Positions 1 to 11,305 of a DNA stretch of 64,000 bases are shown here, in pieces (position 1 is the first letter of the stretch; every line of letters starts with the position of its first letter). The stretch covers positions 33,322,505-33,386,504 of the forward strand of contig CM026571.1 of NCBI GenBank assembly GCA_015143295.1, given 5' to 3'. Origin of the DNA: Tetracentron sinense. Lineage: Eukaryota; Streptophyta; Magnoliopsida; Trochodendrales; Trochodendraceae. The notes under the pieces were generated by a model. The model was not told the DNA's origin and did no database searches. It saw nothing but the letters and a program-made list of their open reading frames with translations. A program made the position numbers and the translations under genes.

Positions 1-353
1 GTGTCGTGGTTCTTTGGTGCTAATGGGGGAGAAGAGAAGTCAAGCTGACGTCTCACTGATGGTCTCTGAGATGGCCCAACATCTACTTCGAGCCTACTAT
101 GTTCGAACGCATCAAGCCTTTCTTGCATCATCAGCTGGTGTCTGGTGATCTGATCCAGAGCAGATTGCTGCCTTTGCAACATCATCAAAATATGATCAGA
201 GACAGAAGGTTCGATGGAGGGGGGCATAGTCCTCTCTGGTTGGTCAGATGATGGACTGACCCCAGGAATGAAAGTTTGTACAACAGAAGGTGTGAAGGGG
301 GTGGCCTAAGGGGTTTGATTCTCACGCCCGGGCACAGAAGTTTGATCAGTCAT
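1..353 (-). pseudogene. gag: gag N-terminus of Tat-type element, partial
   Basis: Reading leftward from a Met codon at 353, an open frame runs off the window edge, interrupted once by a TAG codon at 306-308 (about the 16th codon). It lies just inside the primer binding site of the adjacent LTR, the usual place for gag. The short start (M-T-D-Q-T-S) resembles the gag start at 47617 (M-D-E-Q-T-S) in the related element, and the downstream part is Gln/Met-rich and probably helical. Gag is the structural protein of the retroelement particle. The single TAG could come from a C-to-T change in CAG. Too little lies in the window to place conserved gag domains. Confidence 0.6.
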
Positions 354-388
354 GATCACAAAGAGCTAAGGGAGGTTCGTTTATTATT

Positions 389-405
389 TCCCACAGACGG
401 CGCCA
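389..405 (-). promoter_or_regulatory. Primer binding site
   Basis: On the minus strand this reads TGGCGCCGTCTGTGGGA, five bases inside the LTR end. The same motif (one base different) follows the 5' LTR at 47505-47521. Such a motif at this position primes minus-strand DNA synthesis from a host tRNA in plant Ty3/gypsy elements. I did not assign the tRNA. Confidence 0.75.
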
Positions 406-410
406 ATTTT

Positions 411-1210
411 TGAGGGGGAAAAATACCGGAAAGGACACGCGTCAGCTGCAACTGTTCACCTCAGGTTTACTGGTAGAAGGTAGAAGTTGAAGGGTGTGAT
501 ACCCTGACCTGTACTCCAATGATAAAGTAAGTAGATGAAGAAGATGATGAATAGTAAAGCAAATAGGAGCACTGAAAAATATGCCTATCTTTCGATCCCT
601 GTAACACTGAAATTCTCGGGGGTATTTATAGGTTAACCTTGGTATGACCATAGATGACCATAGATGCCCATACCACGTGCCCTGCACTCATTACCAAATA
701 TGTCAGTAAAATCTACCACCTGTTGCATCACACGTGAAAGCCTACCATTAGTTCAGTCGGTTGAGTCTGACAGTACACAGAAGTGACCTGTATTAAATGC
801 CGAGGCAGTGCTTTCGGCCCACTTGTCAGAACAATCGATCGCCTCCTGATTATTCCCTCCTGTGAGTCGGTCTCGTTGTTGACTCGAGCTCGAGTACGTT
901 GTATATGTCTTAAAATATGACCTAGGCGTCCTTATCTGAATTACGATGGGCTCGTTGTTCAATTAATACCGAAAACGTTGTCGAGAATACAATGTCTACG
1001 TTGTTAAAATCACAACGAGAACGTTTTTTCGCAAGACCACGGATACGTCTTAATTTGTACAACGTGTACGCTATGCATCAGATACTGTGTATCCTTCTAT
1101 TTTAAGCACGTGACTCAAACACACGTTCACGTGTCACTTTCATGCACAAAATAACAAAAGCCAGCTCGTTCCCCAACGTTAAACAATTTTTACGAATTTT
1201 ATCCCTTACA
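411..1210 (-). mobile_element. 5' LTR of Tat-type retrotransposon (element A)
   Basis: Reverse-complemented, this 800-bp block starts TGTAAGGGATAAAATTCGTAA, the same start as the LTRs at 44420 and 51988, and ends ...CCCTCA before the primer site. It shares several blocks with those LTRs, including the ACAACG/CGTTGT-rich segment (about 860-1050). The element continues left beyond the window, so its target duplication cannot be checked. Confidence 0.8.
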
Positions 1211-1219
1211 CATTGAATG

Positions 1220-1500
1220 CTGTGTTGTCAGAATCGGATTGGGCATCGAACTGGTAGAGTGGCCGATTCCCATTCGACTAGTCTGGTTCAACCGTGTACT
1301 TTTTGCAAAACACTAATTTTTTTTTTCATTTTTTCCTAATTTTCCCCCAGATCTGACTGGTTCCCAACCGGTTCTACCTGTTTTGGCCGGTTCTGGCCAG
1401 TTATTAAAGAATACTGATTTTGAGGGTTTTGGAAACTGGTGAGGGGGCCGATTCCTGGTTCCACCGGTTCAACCGGCTGGTTCTGTTCTGACAACACTAA
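1220..1500. mobile_element. hAT-like MITE (putative)
   Basis: The ends are inverted: GTGTTGTCAGAA at 1222-1233 and its near complement TTCTGACAACAC at about 1486-1497. The interior contains no ORF and carries several copies of a CCGGTTC/GAACCGG-type motif. The flanking 8-mers are not clearly duplicated, so the superfamily is inferred from the TIR only. Confidence 0.45.
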
Positions 1501-2218
1501 AATGTGAGGAGCAGTAGTGATTTTTGTTTTATGTTGTTAAGAGCATTGGTAAAAAAAAATTTACAAAAATTTTGGTGACAAGGTGGAAGGAAACACATGC
1601 ACGTGGGGTGGGGGGGGGGGGGGGCGAGAGAGAATATGAAACTTAAGCATTGGTGATTTATGACTAAAGAAAAATATTTTTGTCCTGAAAGAGCAGGGTT
1701 TCCCTTGAAGTTTAGTTAATTTCAGGAGGCTGCATCAAATTCTATGTTAACTTGGCGGATCTCTTGCTATGATATCATGATAAAAATTGGGCTTTACTAA
1801 ATAATTGGATGATTACATTCTTTCATTATAGGGTTTAAATAGAATCGTTAACAAAATAATAATAATCTACAATAATATCTAATTATATCCTAATATAATA
1901 TATTTATTAATATTCATTTGATATTGCGACCTTTTGGAGTGATTGAGTGAGTTTACCTTATTGCACCTTTGCGGTAAAATTAAGTGTGTGTTTAAGTGTT
2001 AATTTACCTCCTTAACAAAAAAAAAAAAAAAAAAAAAAGGGTTTATTCCCAGATGTTTTACGGTGCCCCTCTATACACCCTCCCTTTTAAAGTTCTACTT
2101 TTATACATCTCTACAAGGAGAGGGGCTTGGACAACGTCCATTTTACCGGTCAATATAACATTTCCTCTTATCTTTCTTCCTTCCTATTTGTTTTTGGAAA
2201 ATGTTTAAAGAATTCACG
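1501..2218. other. AT-rich intergenic DNA with homopolymers
   Basis: No gene seen. Contains a run of 15 G (1610-1624) and a run of 22 A (2017-2038). The short ORF over the A run is low-complexity and not supported. Confidence 0.6.
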
Positions 2219-2550
2219 CCCCCTTTTTAACCCCTATTAATTGTGGTCAAGATTCATTCACCTCTAGGGTTCATCTATTCAACCTTGGATTTTTTTTACT
2301 AACTATGGTTAAGCTTCATTCACCCCTAGGGTTCATCCATTCAACCATGGATTTTAGAAAAAAATAATTAAAAATTAATTAATCATAATTTAGTTAAGTT
2401 TAACCATAGTTAAAAAGGGGTTAAAAGGGACACAAAATTAAGGTTAAGCTTAACTAAATTAATATTAATATTTTTTTTTTTCCCCCCCCTAAAATCTAGG
2501 TTGAATAGATGAACACTAGGAGTGAGTGAATTTTAGCCATTAGCGGGTAT
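2219..2550. repeat. Foldback MITE family copy, partly duplicated
   Basis: The arm motif (GGTTAAG-TTCATTCACC-CCTAGGGTTCA) occurs twice in direct orientation at about 2240-2345 and in inverted, degenerate form at about 2395-2545. The same arms recur near 40.7, 42.0, 53.5-54.1, 55.7 and 56.6 kb. No coding capacity. Confidence 0.5.
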
Positions 2551-2682
2551 TAAAAAATGGTGTGAATTCCTTAAACTTTTTAAAAAAACAAATAGGAAAG
2601 AAGAAAGATAAGCCAGAATTTTCGTTGTATAGAGGGGCAAAATGGACGTAGTCCAAGCCTTTTCCTCCACTGCTAACTAGGG

Positions 2683-2880
2683 CTACACAAAGCCAGATCG
2701 ACCCAATTGTGCGGCTCGGCTCGAATTTTAGGCTTAATCGGGCCAACCCAAACCTTAAAAAAAGCTTGAAAAGACAATCTAGCCGAGCTCGGGCTAACCC
2801 CTATTTGATTCGGCCTGGCCCGAAGCTCGGCTTGTTTATGTTTGGTTTGACCCAAAGCTCGGGTCGGCTTGTTTCTAACT
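2683..2880. repeat. GC-rich dispersed repeat, type unresolved
   Basis: A GC-rich island with repeated GGCTCGG/CCGAGC motifs, bounded by AT-rich DNA. It ends at an (AT)n tract (2881-2900). The ends are only weakly inverted (ACAAAGCC... against ...GGCTTGT), so it may be a MITE or another short element. No ORF there is credible. Confidence 0.3.
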
Positions 2881-4413
2881 TATATATATATATATATATA
2901 ATTTTTTTTCTCAAACTCTCAAATCCCTAAATCGGGTTAGAGCTTTCAAGAGAACCCTAGAGTTCTCAGAGAGAAACCATAGAGCTCTCCTCTGCCTGTT
3001 GCTGCCACTGCCGCCTTCTGCCTGTTGCTGCCGCTGTCGTTGTCGCCTTCCACCTGCAGCTGTCGTTGCCACCTTCCACCTGCAGCCTTGCTTCCGGAGG
3101 ACATCTGAGCTCAAGGCATTAATGGAGTCTCTCTTCCAGAAGAGATCTGTGCTCAAGGCATTAGTACGGACAATTACAGAGAAGAAAATGAAGAGAAGAT
3201 GAAGTAGAAGAGAGTGGGGATACCATAATATTTTTTAGGGTTTCGAAAGGTCTCTGGAGGTTCGATTCTCTCTCTAAAACCTCTCTCTCTACTTTACTGC
3301 TACAAGCGTTGAAGGGTAGATGAGATAGTATGAAATGAAAAATCGAAGTGTTATATTTTTAACTTAAATAATATGACCTCCACTTAATTAAATATTAAAT
3401 ACGTTAAATGATTCTTCTTCCATCACAACTCTCTAAATGTTGGACCTCCATCTCCTTTATTAATGATCATTTTAATAAGAACTTTTAATTAAAATGATTA
3501 CTTTTTAAAATTAAATAATAAGACATTCGTTTAAATAAATATTAAATGCGCTACTTACTTCCATCCCAACTCTCTAAACATTAGACCCCCCATCTTCCTT
3601 CTTAAGTGATCATCTACTTAATAGGAACCCTAAATTAAAATCATTATTTTTATAAATTAAATAATAAATCATCTACTTAAAACTGTAAGACCATAAGTTT
3701 TGTGCTTCAAATCTGTTATTCATTCATAGTTCTTATCAACAATAAATAGGTTCCTGATATTCACATTTTGTCCGTTTTATATAATTCTTATAAATCTAGG
3801 TTCTTGATATTCACATTTTGTCCGTTTTATATAATTCTTATAAATCTATCAATTCGATTTATTATATGTACTTTGGTTTTATATTATTGTTTAATCTAAC
3901 ATCTCAATTTCATGTTGTGTTATGCATGTCCATGTTGATGATCCTTTTAAATTGCTTTCTTTCTCTTATTTTATTTCTAATTTTTTGATTTTCTTTTCTA
4001 CTAGGATGTTTGAAGATTGAGGTTAGATATAACACAAAACCACATTATAGAAAATCACAATTAGCAAATCTCAAAGTTTCTTTTAGAGTGTCATATTATT
4101 TCAACAACAACAAAGTTAGTTGTGCCATTTGATTCTTTTAGGATGAGTAATAATTTAAGGCTTTTGGTGAGAACCGAAACTTAGGCTTCTATTTGCTTTT
4201 TTGAATTAACTGAAATTCTTAACTTCTTCAAATCTAAATTTTTTATTTTTTTGGCTCTCGATAGCTTGTTGTAGGTTAGTCACTTAGTTTAATAAATTCT
4301 TTGCATATATCTCTTCTCTTTATACTTTTTCATGTTTCAATTATAAGATGATAAAGTATAATTTATAATGCTTTTTAAATTTTTTAATTTTAAAGTTAGG
4401 TCTTTCTTCATTC
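2881..4413. other. AT-rich DNA with local tandem duplications
   Basis: No gene recognised. 2990-3090 is a low-complexity CTGCTGCCGCTG-type tract that opens false ORFs on both strands. 3747-3846 is a 50-bp direct tandem duplication with one or two differences. It probably belongs partly to the Helitron ending at 4439, whose 5' end I could not find. Confidence 0.4.
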
Positions 4414-4439
4414 TGCGCATCGCACGGGGTGTTTGCTAG
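4414..4439 (+). mobile_element. Helitron 3' end
   Basis: A short hairpin (TGCG-CAT-CGCA, 4414-4424), a GC-rich stretch and a terminal CTAG followed by host T form the standard Helitron 3' terminus. The same layout recurs at 4935, 15282, 39542 (reverse) and 54478. The 5' end of this copy was not identified. Confidence 0.65.
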
Positions 4440-4938
4440 TACTACTTATACTATAAAGAAATAAGACTTTCTCTATTTGCTCTCCAAACTCTCATCCCTT
4501 CATTCCTATAAGTTTTATTTTAGAGATGACACGTGGCTTTTCTATTTAATCCCCATCGCTCAGGTTTGGGACCCACTACCTTATCCTAGAGCCCTCTCTA
4601 TCTCCACTATTGTAAAGTCTTCTCTTATCTCCAACTCTTGCAAGTAGATTTGGGACCCACTATCTTATCCTAGAGCCCTCTCTATCTCCACTATTGTAGA
4701 GTCCTCTCTTATCTCCAACTCTTGGGTGTATTAATTTAAGTTTTATACTAGAAGACTTATGATTTTCTATTAAATATTATTAAAATAAAAATAAATTATT
4801 ATTATAAAATCAATTAATTAATACAAATAATAATGTCTATCAAATAAAAATATAGTAATAAAACTTATGAAATATTCTTAAAATATATTACTTAATATTT
4901 AAAATTATTATCTGTGCATGGCACGGGGTCTCTACTAG
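4440..4938 (+). mobile_element. Short non-autonomous Helitron
   Basis: Starts directly after the CTAG of the preceding Helitron with a degenerate 5' end (TACTACTTATACTATAAAG). It ends with TGTGCATGGCACGGGG, a spacer and CTAG at 4935-4938, followed by T. About 499 bp, no coding capacity. It contains an 84-bp tandem duplication (4565-4648 and 4649-4724). The 5' boundary is less certain than the 3' boundary. Confidence 0.55.
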
Positions 4939-5414
4939 TATCTCTAATATTATAATGAGAGAAGCGGGGTTAAAGAGTAGGTTGATTTTTTTCTAATATT
5001 CCTAATGAGTCCAAATTTCATGGTATCTTACTGTGTATGTAGTTAGTGAGGTGAATTTTTTATATTTTTTTTATTTTATCCATAACTCCATATAAAAAAA
5101 TTTAAGATATTATATTATCTTATTTTACATAAGAAATGTTAGTAGAGGTATTGAAGTAATATATATTACAACTAACAATAATCCCTCTATATCTCCACGA
5201 TTCCCTCAAATCTTTATCCTTATCTTCTCTTATGCTGGTAACTACTTTTCAAGAGAAAAAAATAGGGCTTTTTGGTTTTCAAAATGTCCCTTTCTATACT
5301 AACGTGTCCCTCATGCTTTTTTTAAATCTAAAAAGTCCCTCAAGTTTTTATACCCAAAATATTTAATTTTTTTTCAAAATGCCCTCACTAGGATCCTTCT
5401 TCTTAGTCTCTTTC

Positions 5415-7734
5415 TGTCGCGACCCAAAACCCACCCTAGGAGTTAGAATGAATCTTGGACGACTCAATCATGACTTACATGACTTGCTTGACAAACCAAC
5501 CTGCAAAAACCCACAGAGCATATACAATAGAGGACATTATAGCGGAAACATAACTATAAAACACAGCGGAAGTCTAACAAACCTCTAAGTATATACATAT
5601 GGTCCAAGTTTATACAAAAAGTAACCAGAAGAAAGTGCGGACAGACCCGCCAAAATACATGGATATAATCTCTCATCTCACCCACAGCTAATCCACTCAG
5701 AATCTACAACCACCTAATGGTAACCCTCTACTAGAGGTTCCTCAAAAGGCTCCTCGACGTACTCCTCCTCCACCCATGGACTCGGAGCACAGATATCAAA
5801 TGGAGCAGCTGCTCCGCCGTCACCTGCCGACATAAGAAGTACGACTGAGCATGGAATACTCAGCGGGTACTAAGCACTAACCAATAGTCATAGCATACAG
5901 ATAGCATACATAAAGGAGGAAGCAAGTTGCATATATAGAACATGAACAATTTATATCATACAAGGAAGCAAAACAATTTATAATCATGCTTGTATTTCGT
6001 AGAAAGCCGATGAAACCTCTTGAAAACATCGTGCACTTGACTTGACTTGAAAATACCATTTCCGTGCTTGAAACTTGTTATGTTGTCTTATCTTGTCATA
6101 TCATGCGTGTCATGTCATGTCATGCGTGTCATGCGAGTATCATGCTTGCTTGTTCATAATTTAAACATGTTCACATGCCTAGTTGCCGTTCATAGTCCGT
6201 CACAACTAGTACCCTATATGCAGATGGGTATGCCTAGTTGCCGTTCATAGCCCGTCGCAACTAGCATCCATGCAGAATGTGAATGCCTAGTTGCCATTCA
6301 TAGCCCGTCGCAACTAGCTTCCATGCGTGATGTGTGATGCTATGCTATTCGTGTCATGCCATGCTATGCTATGCGTGTCATGCGATGCTATGCATGTCAT
6401 GCGAGGGGATGGGAGACCTTTCCCTATGAAATGCATGATTGTCTTGCCCTTGTCAAAAGCGAAGTGAAATATATCTTAGGATATGCCCCACCTCTACGCC
6501 CCATACTTAAAACATCGGTAAATCACGTCATTTCATGCGTGCTCGTGAGATCGTGTGCATACTTGCATTTGGAATTAAATATAGCAATTTGGGGTAATTC
6601 ACAAAGCATAGCATATAGCAATTTAAGTGAGTAATAATCTACGCATTTTAAGAAATGTAGGAAACACACTATCATGAACCCTAACAATTTAAAGAGCAAT
6701 CAAGCGTAGGTTCCCTTAATTTATCATTTATTTTGTTCACCTTGGCATTTCATCAAACATGGGGTGTGTTCATTATTCACTTAAACCTAGATCATGCTTT
6801 TCTAGGTGGGTTATGCTCACATCACACTTGTATGTTCATTATTAGTACAATGCCCTTTCCCATTCGTTCATCACATCATCCACACGGCATCCATTCGCCA
6901 ACATCCATCTCCATTCACCATTCATACCACCAATCTCATAACACATATATATGTGAAGGAAAACAAGAAGAAATAAAGGAAAAGAGAAGCTATAACTAGG
7001 AGGGTAGTAAGAAGTACCGACCTTGAACAATGAGGAAGAAATCCCCCTTTCAAAACGACCGTGAGTTGCTGCCCTAGCTTGAGGAGAGTGCCCCACACGA
7101 GCTTGAGCCGAGATCTCGAAGAAAATGAACTTGAGGTGAGTGTGGGTTCACAACCCTTTGATTTCTCCTCCAAAAATCAAACCCTAGGTTAGGGATCGCC
7201 TTCTTCTCCTCTCCTTAGCTCTCAATCTTCTAAGTATTGTAAAATAAGCCCTAAAGGCTCGGGCAAGACTCTTAAGGTAAGAGTAAACTGCCCAAAAGAC
7301 TAAAACACCCTTACTAAGTTTTCTGCAAAAACGCGAGTACCGAGCGATCGGTGTTAATGACCGATCGATCGGTTGCCTACCGATCGATCGGTTTCATAAC
7401 CGAGCGATCGGTTAAAATTTCACTCTCTGGAAAATTTCCCCATACAAAAATCTCGACCAGTCGATAGCCTCCGAGCGATCGGTTTTGGACCGATCGATCG
7501 CTCCATGGACCGAGCGATCGGTGGTCTGCAGGTCCAAACTGTTTTGGCCATAACTTTTGACTCGTTCGTCCGATTTCGACGATTCAACTTGCGTTGGGTT
7601 CGTACTTCGAAAACGAACATTTTTGACGTTTCGGAATTTCCAATTTCTTCCTTATTTATTAATTATACCTCTTTAAAGGCAAAATGGCAACGAAAGTGTC
7701 ATGCATTAAATGTGAAAAGGTCCGGGGCTCTACA
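5415..7734 (-). repeat. 3' LTR of chromovirus
   Basis: Begins TG and ends CA, and is almost identical to 12916-15235. Notable parts: three tandem hairpins (6179-6317), and seven ACCGATCGATCGGT-type palindromes (7339-7522) that in element orientation lie in the first 400 bp. ORFs over this block exist identically in both LTRs but match nothing I know and are not called. Confidence 0.93.
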
Positions 7735-7748
7735 TCCTCCCCCCGTTA
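7735..7748 (-). promoter_or_regulatory. Polypurine tract
   Basis: On the minus strand this reads AACGGGGGGAGGA immediately before the LTR TG. This is the expected site and composition for plus-strand DNA priming. Confidence 0.8.
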
Positions 7749-7835
7749 CAAAAATTTCATCCTCGAAATTTAGACGCTACTTGCATGACAAACCAAGAAG
7801 AAAATTACAAGTCATATACAAACTTATACAAAAAC

Positions 7836-10800
7836 TCATTCAAATAATTCTGGGTACTTCGCTTTGACTTCGGCTTCACGCTCCCATGTAGCTTCTTCCC
7901 GAGCATGGTGTTGCCATTGCACTAGAACCAAAGGGATAGTCTTGTTGCGAAGCACTTGATCTCTTCGATCCAAAATCTGAACCGGCTTTTCAATCAAGGT
8001 GAGGTCCTCTCGAATCTCCAACGGTTCCAAGTTTATGACATGCGAAGGATCCGCAATGTACTTCCGAAGCATAGACACATGGAAGACGTTATGAACTGCG
8101 GCCATGTGAGGTGGGAGAGCTACCCTGTAAGCAACCTCACCAACTCGCGTGATAATCTCAAAAGGCCCAACATACCGAGGACTGAGCTTGCCTCGCTTTC
8201 CAAATCTCATGATCCCTTTACTAGGAGATACTTTCACAAAAACTTGATCCCCTACTTGAAATTCCAAGTCCCTACGGCGCGTGTCCGCATAACTTTTCTG
8301 GCGATCTTGAGCGGCTTTCAATCGATCCCGAATGATCTTAACTGTGTTTACAGTTTGCTCAATCAATTCTGGACCAAGTAATTTCCTTTCTCCTACCTCA
8401 TCCCAATAGAGAGGAGACCTACAACTTCGCCCATACAAGGCCTCAAATGGTGCCATTTGGATACTTGCCTGATAGCTGTTATTGTAGGCGAATTCAACCA
8501 AAGGCAAATGCTCTTCCCAACTGCCTCTGAAATCCATCATACAAGCCCGAAGCATGTCTTCAATGACTTAGTTCACTCTCTCGGTTTGTCCATCTGTCTG
8601 TGGATGAAAAGCGGTGCTGAAATCGAGTCGGGAACCCATAGCCTCCTGGAAGCTTTTCCAGAATCGTGATGTGAATCTTGGATCCCGATCCGACACGATA
8701 CTGACAGGCACTCTGTGCAACCTCACCACTTCCTTGATGTACAAAGCAGCTAACTGACTAGAGTTGAAAGTAGTTCGGTAAGGCAAGAAGTGAGCGGACT
8801 TCGTCAAACGATCCACTACTACCCATATCGCATCTGAACCCCTTGCCGTCTTTGGCAAGCCAACTATGAAATCCATGGATATGTTCTCCCATTTCCACTC
8901 GGGAATCGGAAGGGACTGTAATAGACCTGCGGGCCGCATGTGTTCTGCTTTCACCTGTTGACACACCAAGCACCGTGCTACATATTCCGCAACCTCCCTC
9001 TTCATATTCCGCCACCAAAAGTGACTCTTGAGGTTCCGGTACATCTTCGTACCCCCTGGATGCACTGTGTACTTCGAACGGTGTGCTTCGTCCAAAATCT
9101 CTCTTCGAAGATCTGCATTGGCTGGGACGCACAGTCTTCCCTTGAATGTGATAGCACCCCGACTAGTGAGAGAAAAGTCTTCACTGCCCTTGGCAACTTC
9201 CTTGTCCCGGAAAACCAACAATTCCGCATCCATGGCTTGATATTCTTGGATCAAATCTATAATGTACGGCCGAACCGTAACATTTGCCAAGGTAGGACCA
9301 CGGACAGAGTTATTCACACTGATGTCCAGATTTGCCAAATCTTCTAGTAGCTTCCATTCTTGAACCAACATGTGTGCTAACAACCCCTGAGGTCTTCTAC
9401 TCAGAGCATCAGCCACTACATTTGCCTTACCCGGATGGTATTGAATGGTACAATCATAATCCTTCAGAAATTCCATCCAACGCCGTTGCCTTAGATTCAA
9501 TTCCTTTTGGGAAAAGAGGTACTTGAGGCTCTTGTGGTCCGTATACACATAGAATTCCACCCCGTATAAGTAATGTCGCCAGATCTTGAGTGCAAACACG
9601 ACTGCGGCAAGCTCTAAGTCGTGCGTGGGGTAATTCTTCTCATGCTCCTTCAATTGCCTTGATGCATAGGCAATGACCTTCTTGTGTTGCATAAGCACAC
9701 ATCCAAGTCCAACGTGTGAGGCATCACTGTACACCTCATACCCAAGAGGTCCGGATGGCACTGTAAGGACAGGAGCTGTAGTAAGCCTCTTCTTCAGTTC
9801 CGTGAAACTGATCTCACACTTGTCGCTCCAAACAAACTGCGCATTCTTCCGTGTCAGGTGAGTAAGCGGTGCTGCAAGGCTAGAGAAACCCTCTACGAAT
9901 CTCCTGTAGTAGCCTGCCAGCCCAAGAAAGCTGCGTATCTCAGTAACACTCTTGGGCCTCGCCCAACTCATAACAGCTTCTATCTTCTTCGGATCAACGG
10001 AGATGCCTTCCGCGGAAACAACGTGGCCTAGGAATGCCACCTCTTCCAACCAAAACTCACACTTGCTAATTTTGGCGTATAGCTTGTGCTCTCTTAACAT
10101 TTCCAATGCAAGGCGAAGGTCGCGTATGTGATCTTCCCGTGTCTGGGAATAGACCAAAATTTCATCAACAAATACAATCACGCACCGATCTAGGTATGGT
10201 CGGAACACCCGGTTCATCAAATCCATAAAGGCTGCCGGCGCGTTCGTGAGACCAAAAGGCATCACCAAGAACTCATAGTGCCCATATCGAGTCCTGAAAG
10301 CAGTTTTGGGAACATCTTCCACCTTAATCTTCAACTGGTGATAACCCGCTCGAAGATCTATCTTTGAGAAAAATCTTGCTCCCTTCAACTGATCGAACAA
10401 GTCGTCAATCCTAGGCAATGGATACCTATTCTTTATAGTGACTTTGTTCAATTGCCGGTAATCGACACACATCCGCATCGAACCATCTTTCTTCTTGACA
10501 AACAACACTGGGGCACCCCACGGTGAGACACTTGGTCGAATGAAGCCAAGGCTTTGTAATTCTTCCAACTGAGCCTTTAACTCTTTGAGTTCAATAGGGG
10601 CCATTCTATACGGAGCCCTGCAAACAGGAGCTGTGCCTGGTGCAAGCTCGATCATAAACTCAATCTCCCTGTCTGGAGGCAATCCTGGCAACTCCTCTGG
10701 AAATACATCCAGGAACTCACTCACAACCGGAATAGTTGATGAGTCCTTTGCCTCGGGGTTAGCTACGCCCAACGCCGCAAAACGAGCAATAGATCTGCTT

Positions 10801-11161
10801 TTCAACCCGCGAAAGTGGAATGGTTTTCCTTCTACTGGCTTGAAGAGTACCATTTTCTCAAAGCAAGCTACATGCCCATGATGTGCTGCTAACCAATCCA
10901 TTCCCAATATAACATCAAAGTCTTGGAATCCAAGGACGATGAGATCAACCGCCAACTCGTGGCTTCCAACTTGGACCACACCATTTCTATACACTTTATC
11001 TGCCAATACTGTTTTGCCAAGAGGAGTCGAAATGGATAACTCCGGTTCTAGCTGACTTGGCTCCCCAGAAAAGCCTTCTGAAAAACTCGGCGAGACAAAC
11101 GAATGAGTAGACCCGGTATCAATCAACACTCGAGCCAAATACTCATTGACTAGTAGGGTTC
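7836..11161 (-). pseudogene. pol: pol polyprotein (protease-RT-RNase H-integrase-chromodomain), one nonsense codon
   Basis: The frame runs from 11161 to the stop at 7836, broken once by TAA at 8568-8570. Landmarks in order from the Met at 11138: protease D-T-G-S at about residue 7; RT with L-P-R-I-D-D and the active-site box near residue 325; RNase H (Y-S-D-A-S, Y-T-D-H-K); integrase zinc finger (H-H-C-C) and catalytic D, D, E. The stop comes three codons after the catalytic Glu. The rest of integrase and a chromodomain-like tail (V-Q-W-Q-H-H-A-R-E-E-A-T-W-E) stay in the same frame. The RT box reads F-V-D-E instead of the usual F/Y-x-D-D (Glu codon at 10161-10163), which should impair polymerisation. 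Pol copies the element RNA into DNA and integrates it. The frame is the same as gag and would join it if 11162-11305 were spliced out. Confidence 0.92.
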
Positions 11162-11305
11162 CTGAAATTTTAGCTAGTTACGTCAATTCAAGCCTCAACA
11201 GTGTATACACGTAAGTAAATATATATATAGCATACCAACTACGTACACAAGGAATAAAACATAACACAACAATCACGAATAAGGAAAATAACTCCTAACG
11301 CGTAC
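11162..11305 (-). other. Candidate spliceosomal intron between gag and protease
   Basis: On the minus strand the sequence reads CAAG|GTACGC at the 5' side and AAATTTCAG|GAACC at the 3' side. The span is 144 bp, AT-rich and T-rich, and contains stops in the gag/pol frame including the gag TAG at 11295-11297. Removing it continues the gag frame straight into the protease frame without loss of a codon, at the place where Tekay-type elements normally read through from gag into protease. Inferred only from sequence. The alternative is a random insertion that happens to have splice-like ends. Confidence 0.6.

Noticed and set aside
2911..3202. Cys/Pro/Arg-rich ORFs on both strands
   Set aside because: Low-complexity CTGCTGCCGCTG tract; no domain, no gene context.
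6179..6330. CRISPR-like direct repeats with spacers
   Set aside because: Only three imperfect units in a plant LTR; CRISPR arrays are not expected and no cas genes are present.
5877..7173. Several ORFs of 60-92 codons, also found identically at 13378-14674
   Set aside because: They lie in the two LTR copies of the chromovirus and have no recognisable protein features; identity reflects LTR duplication.
7956..10881. Plus-strand ORFs opposite chromovirus pol
   Set aside because: Shadow frames of a strongly recognisable minus-strand pol.
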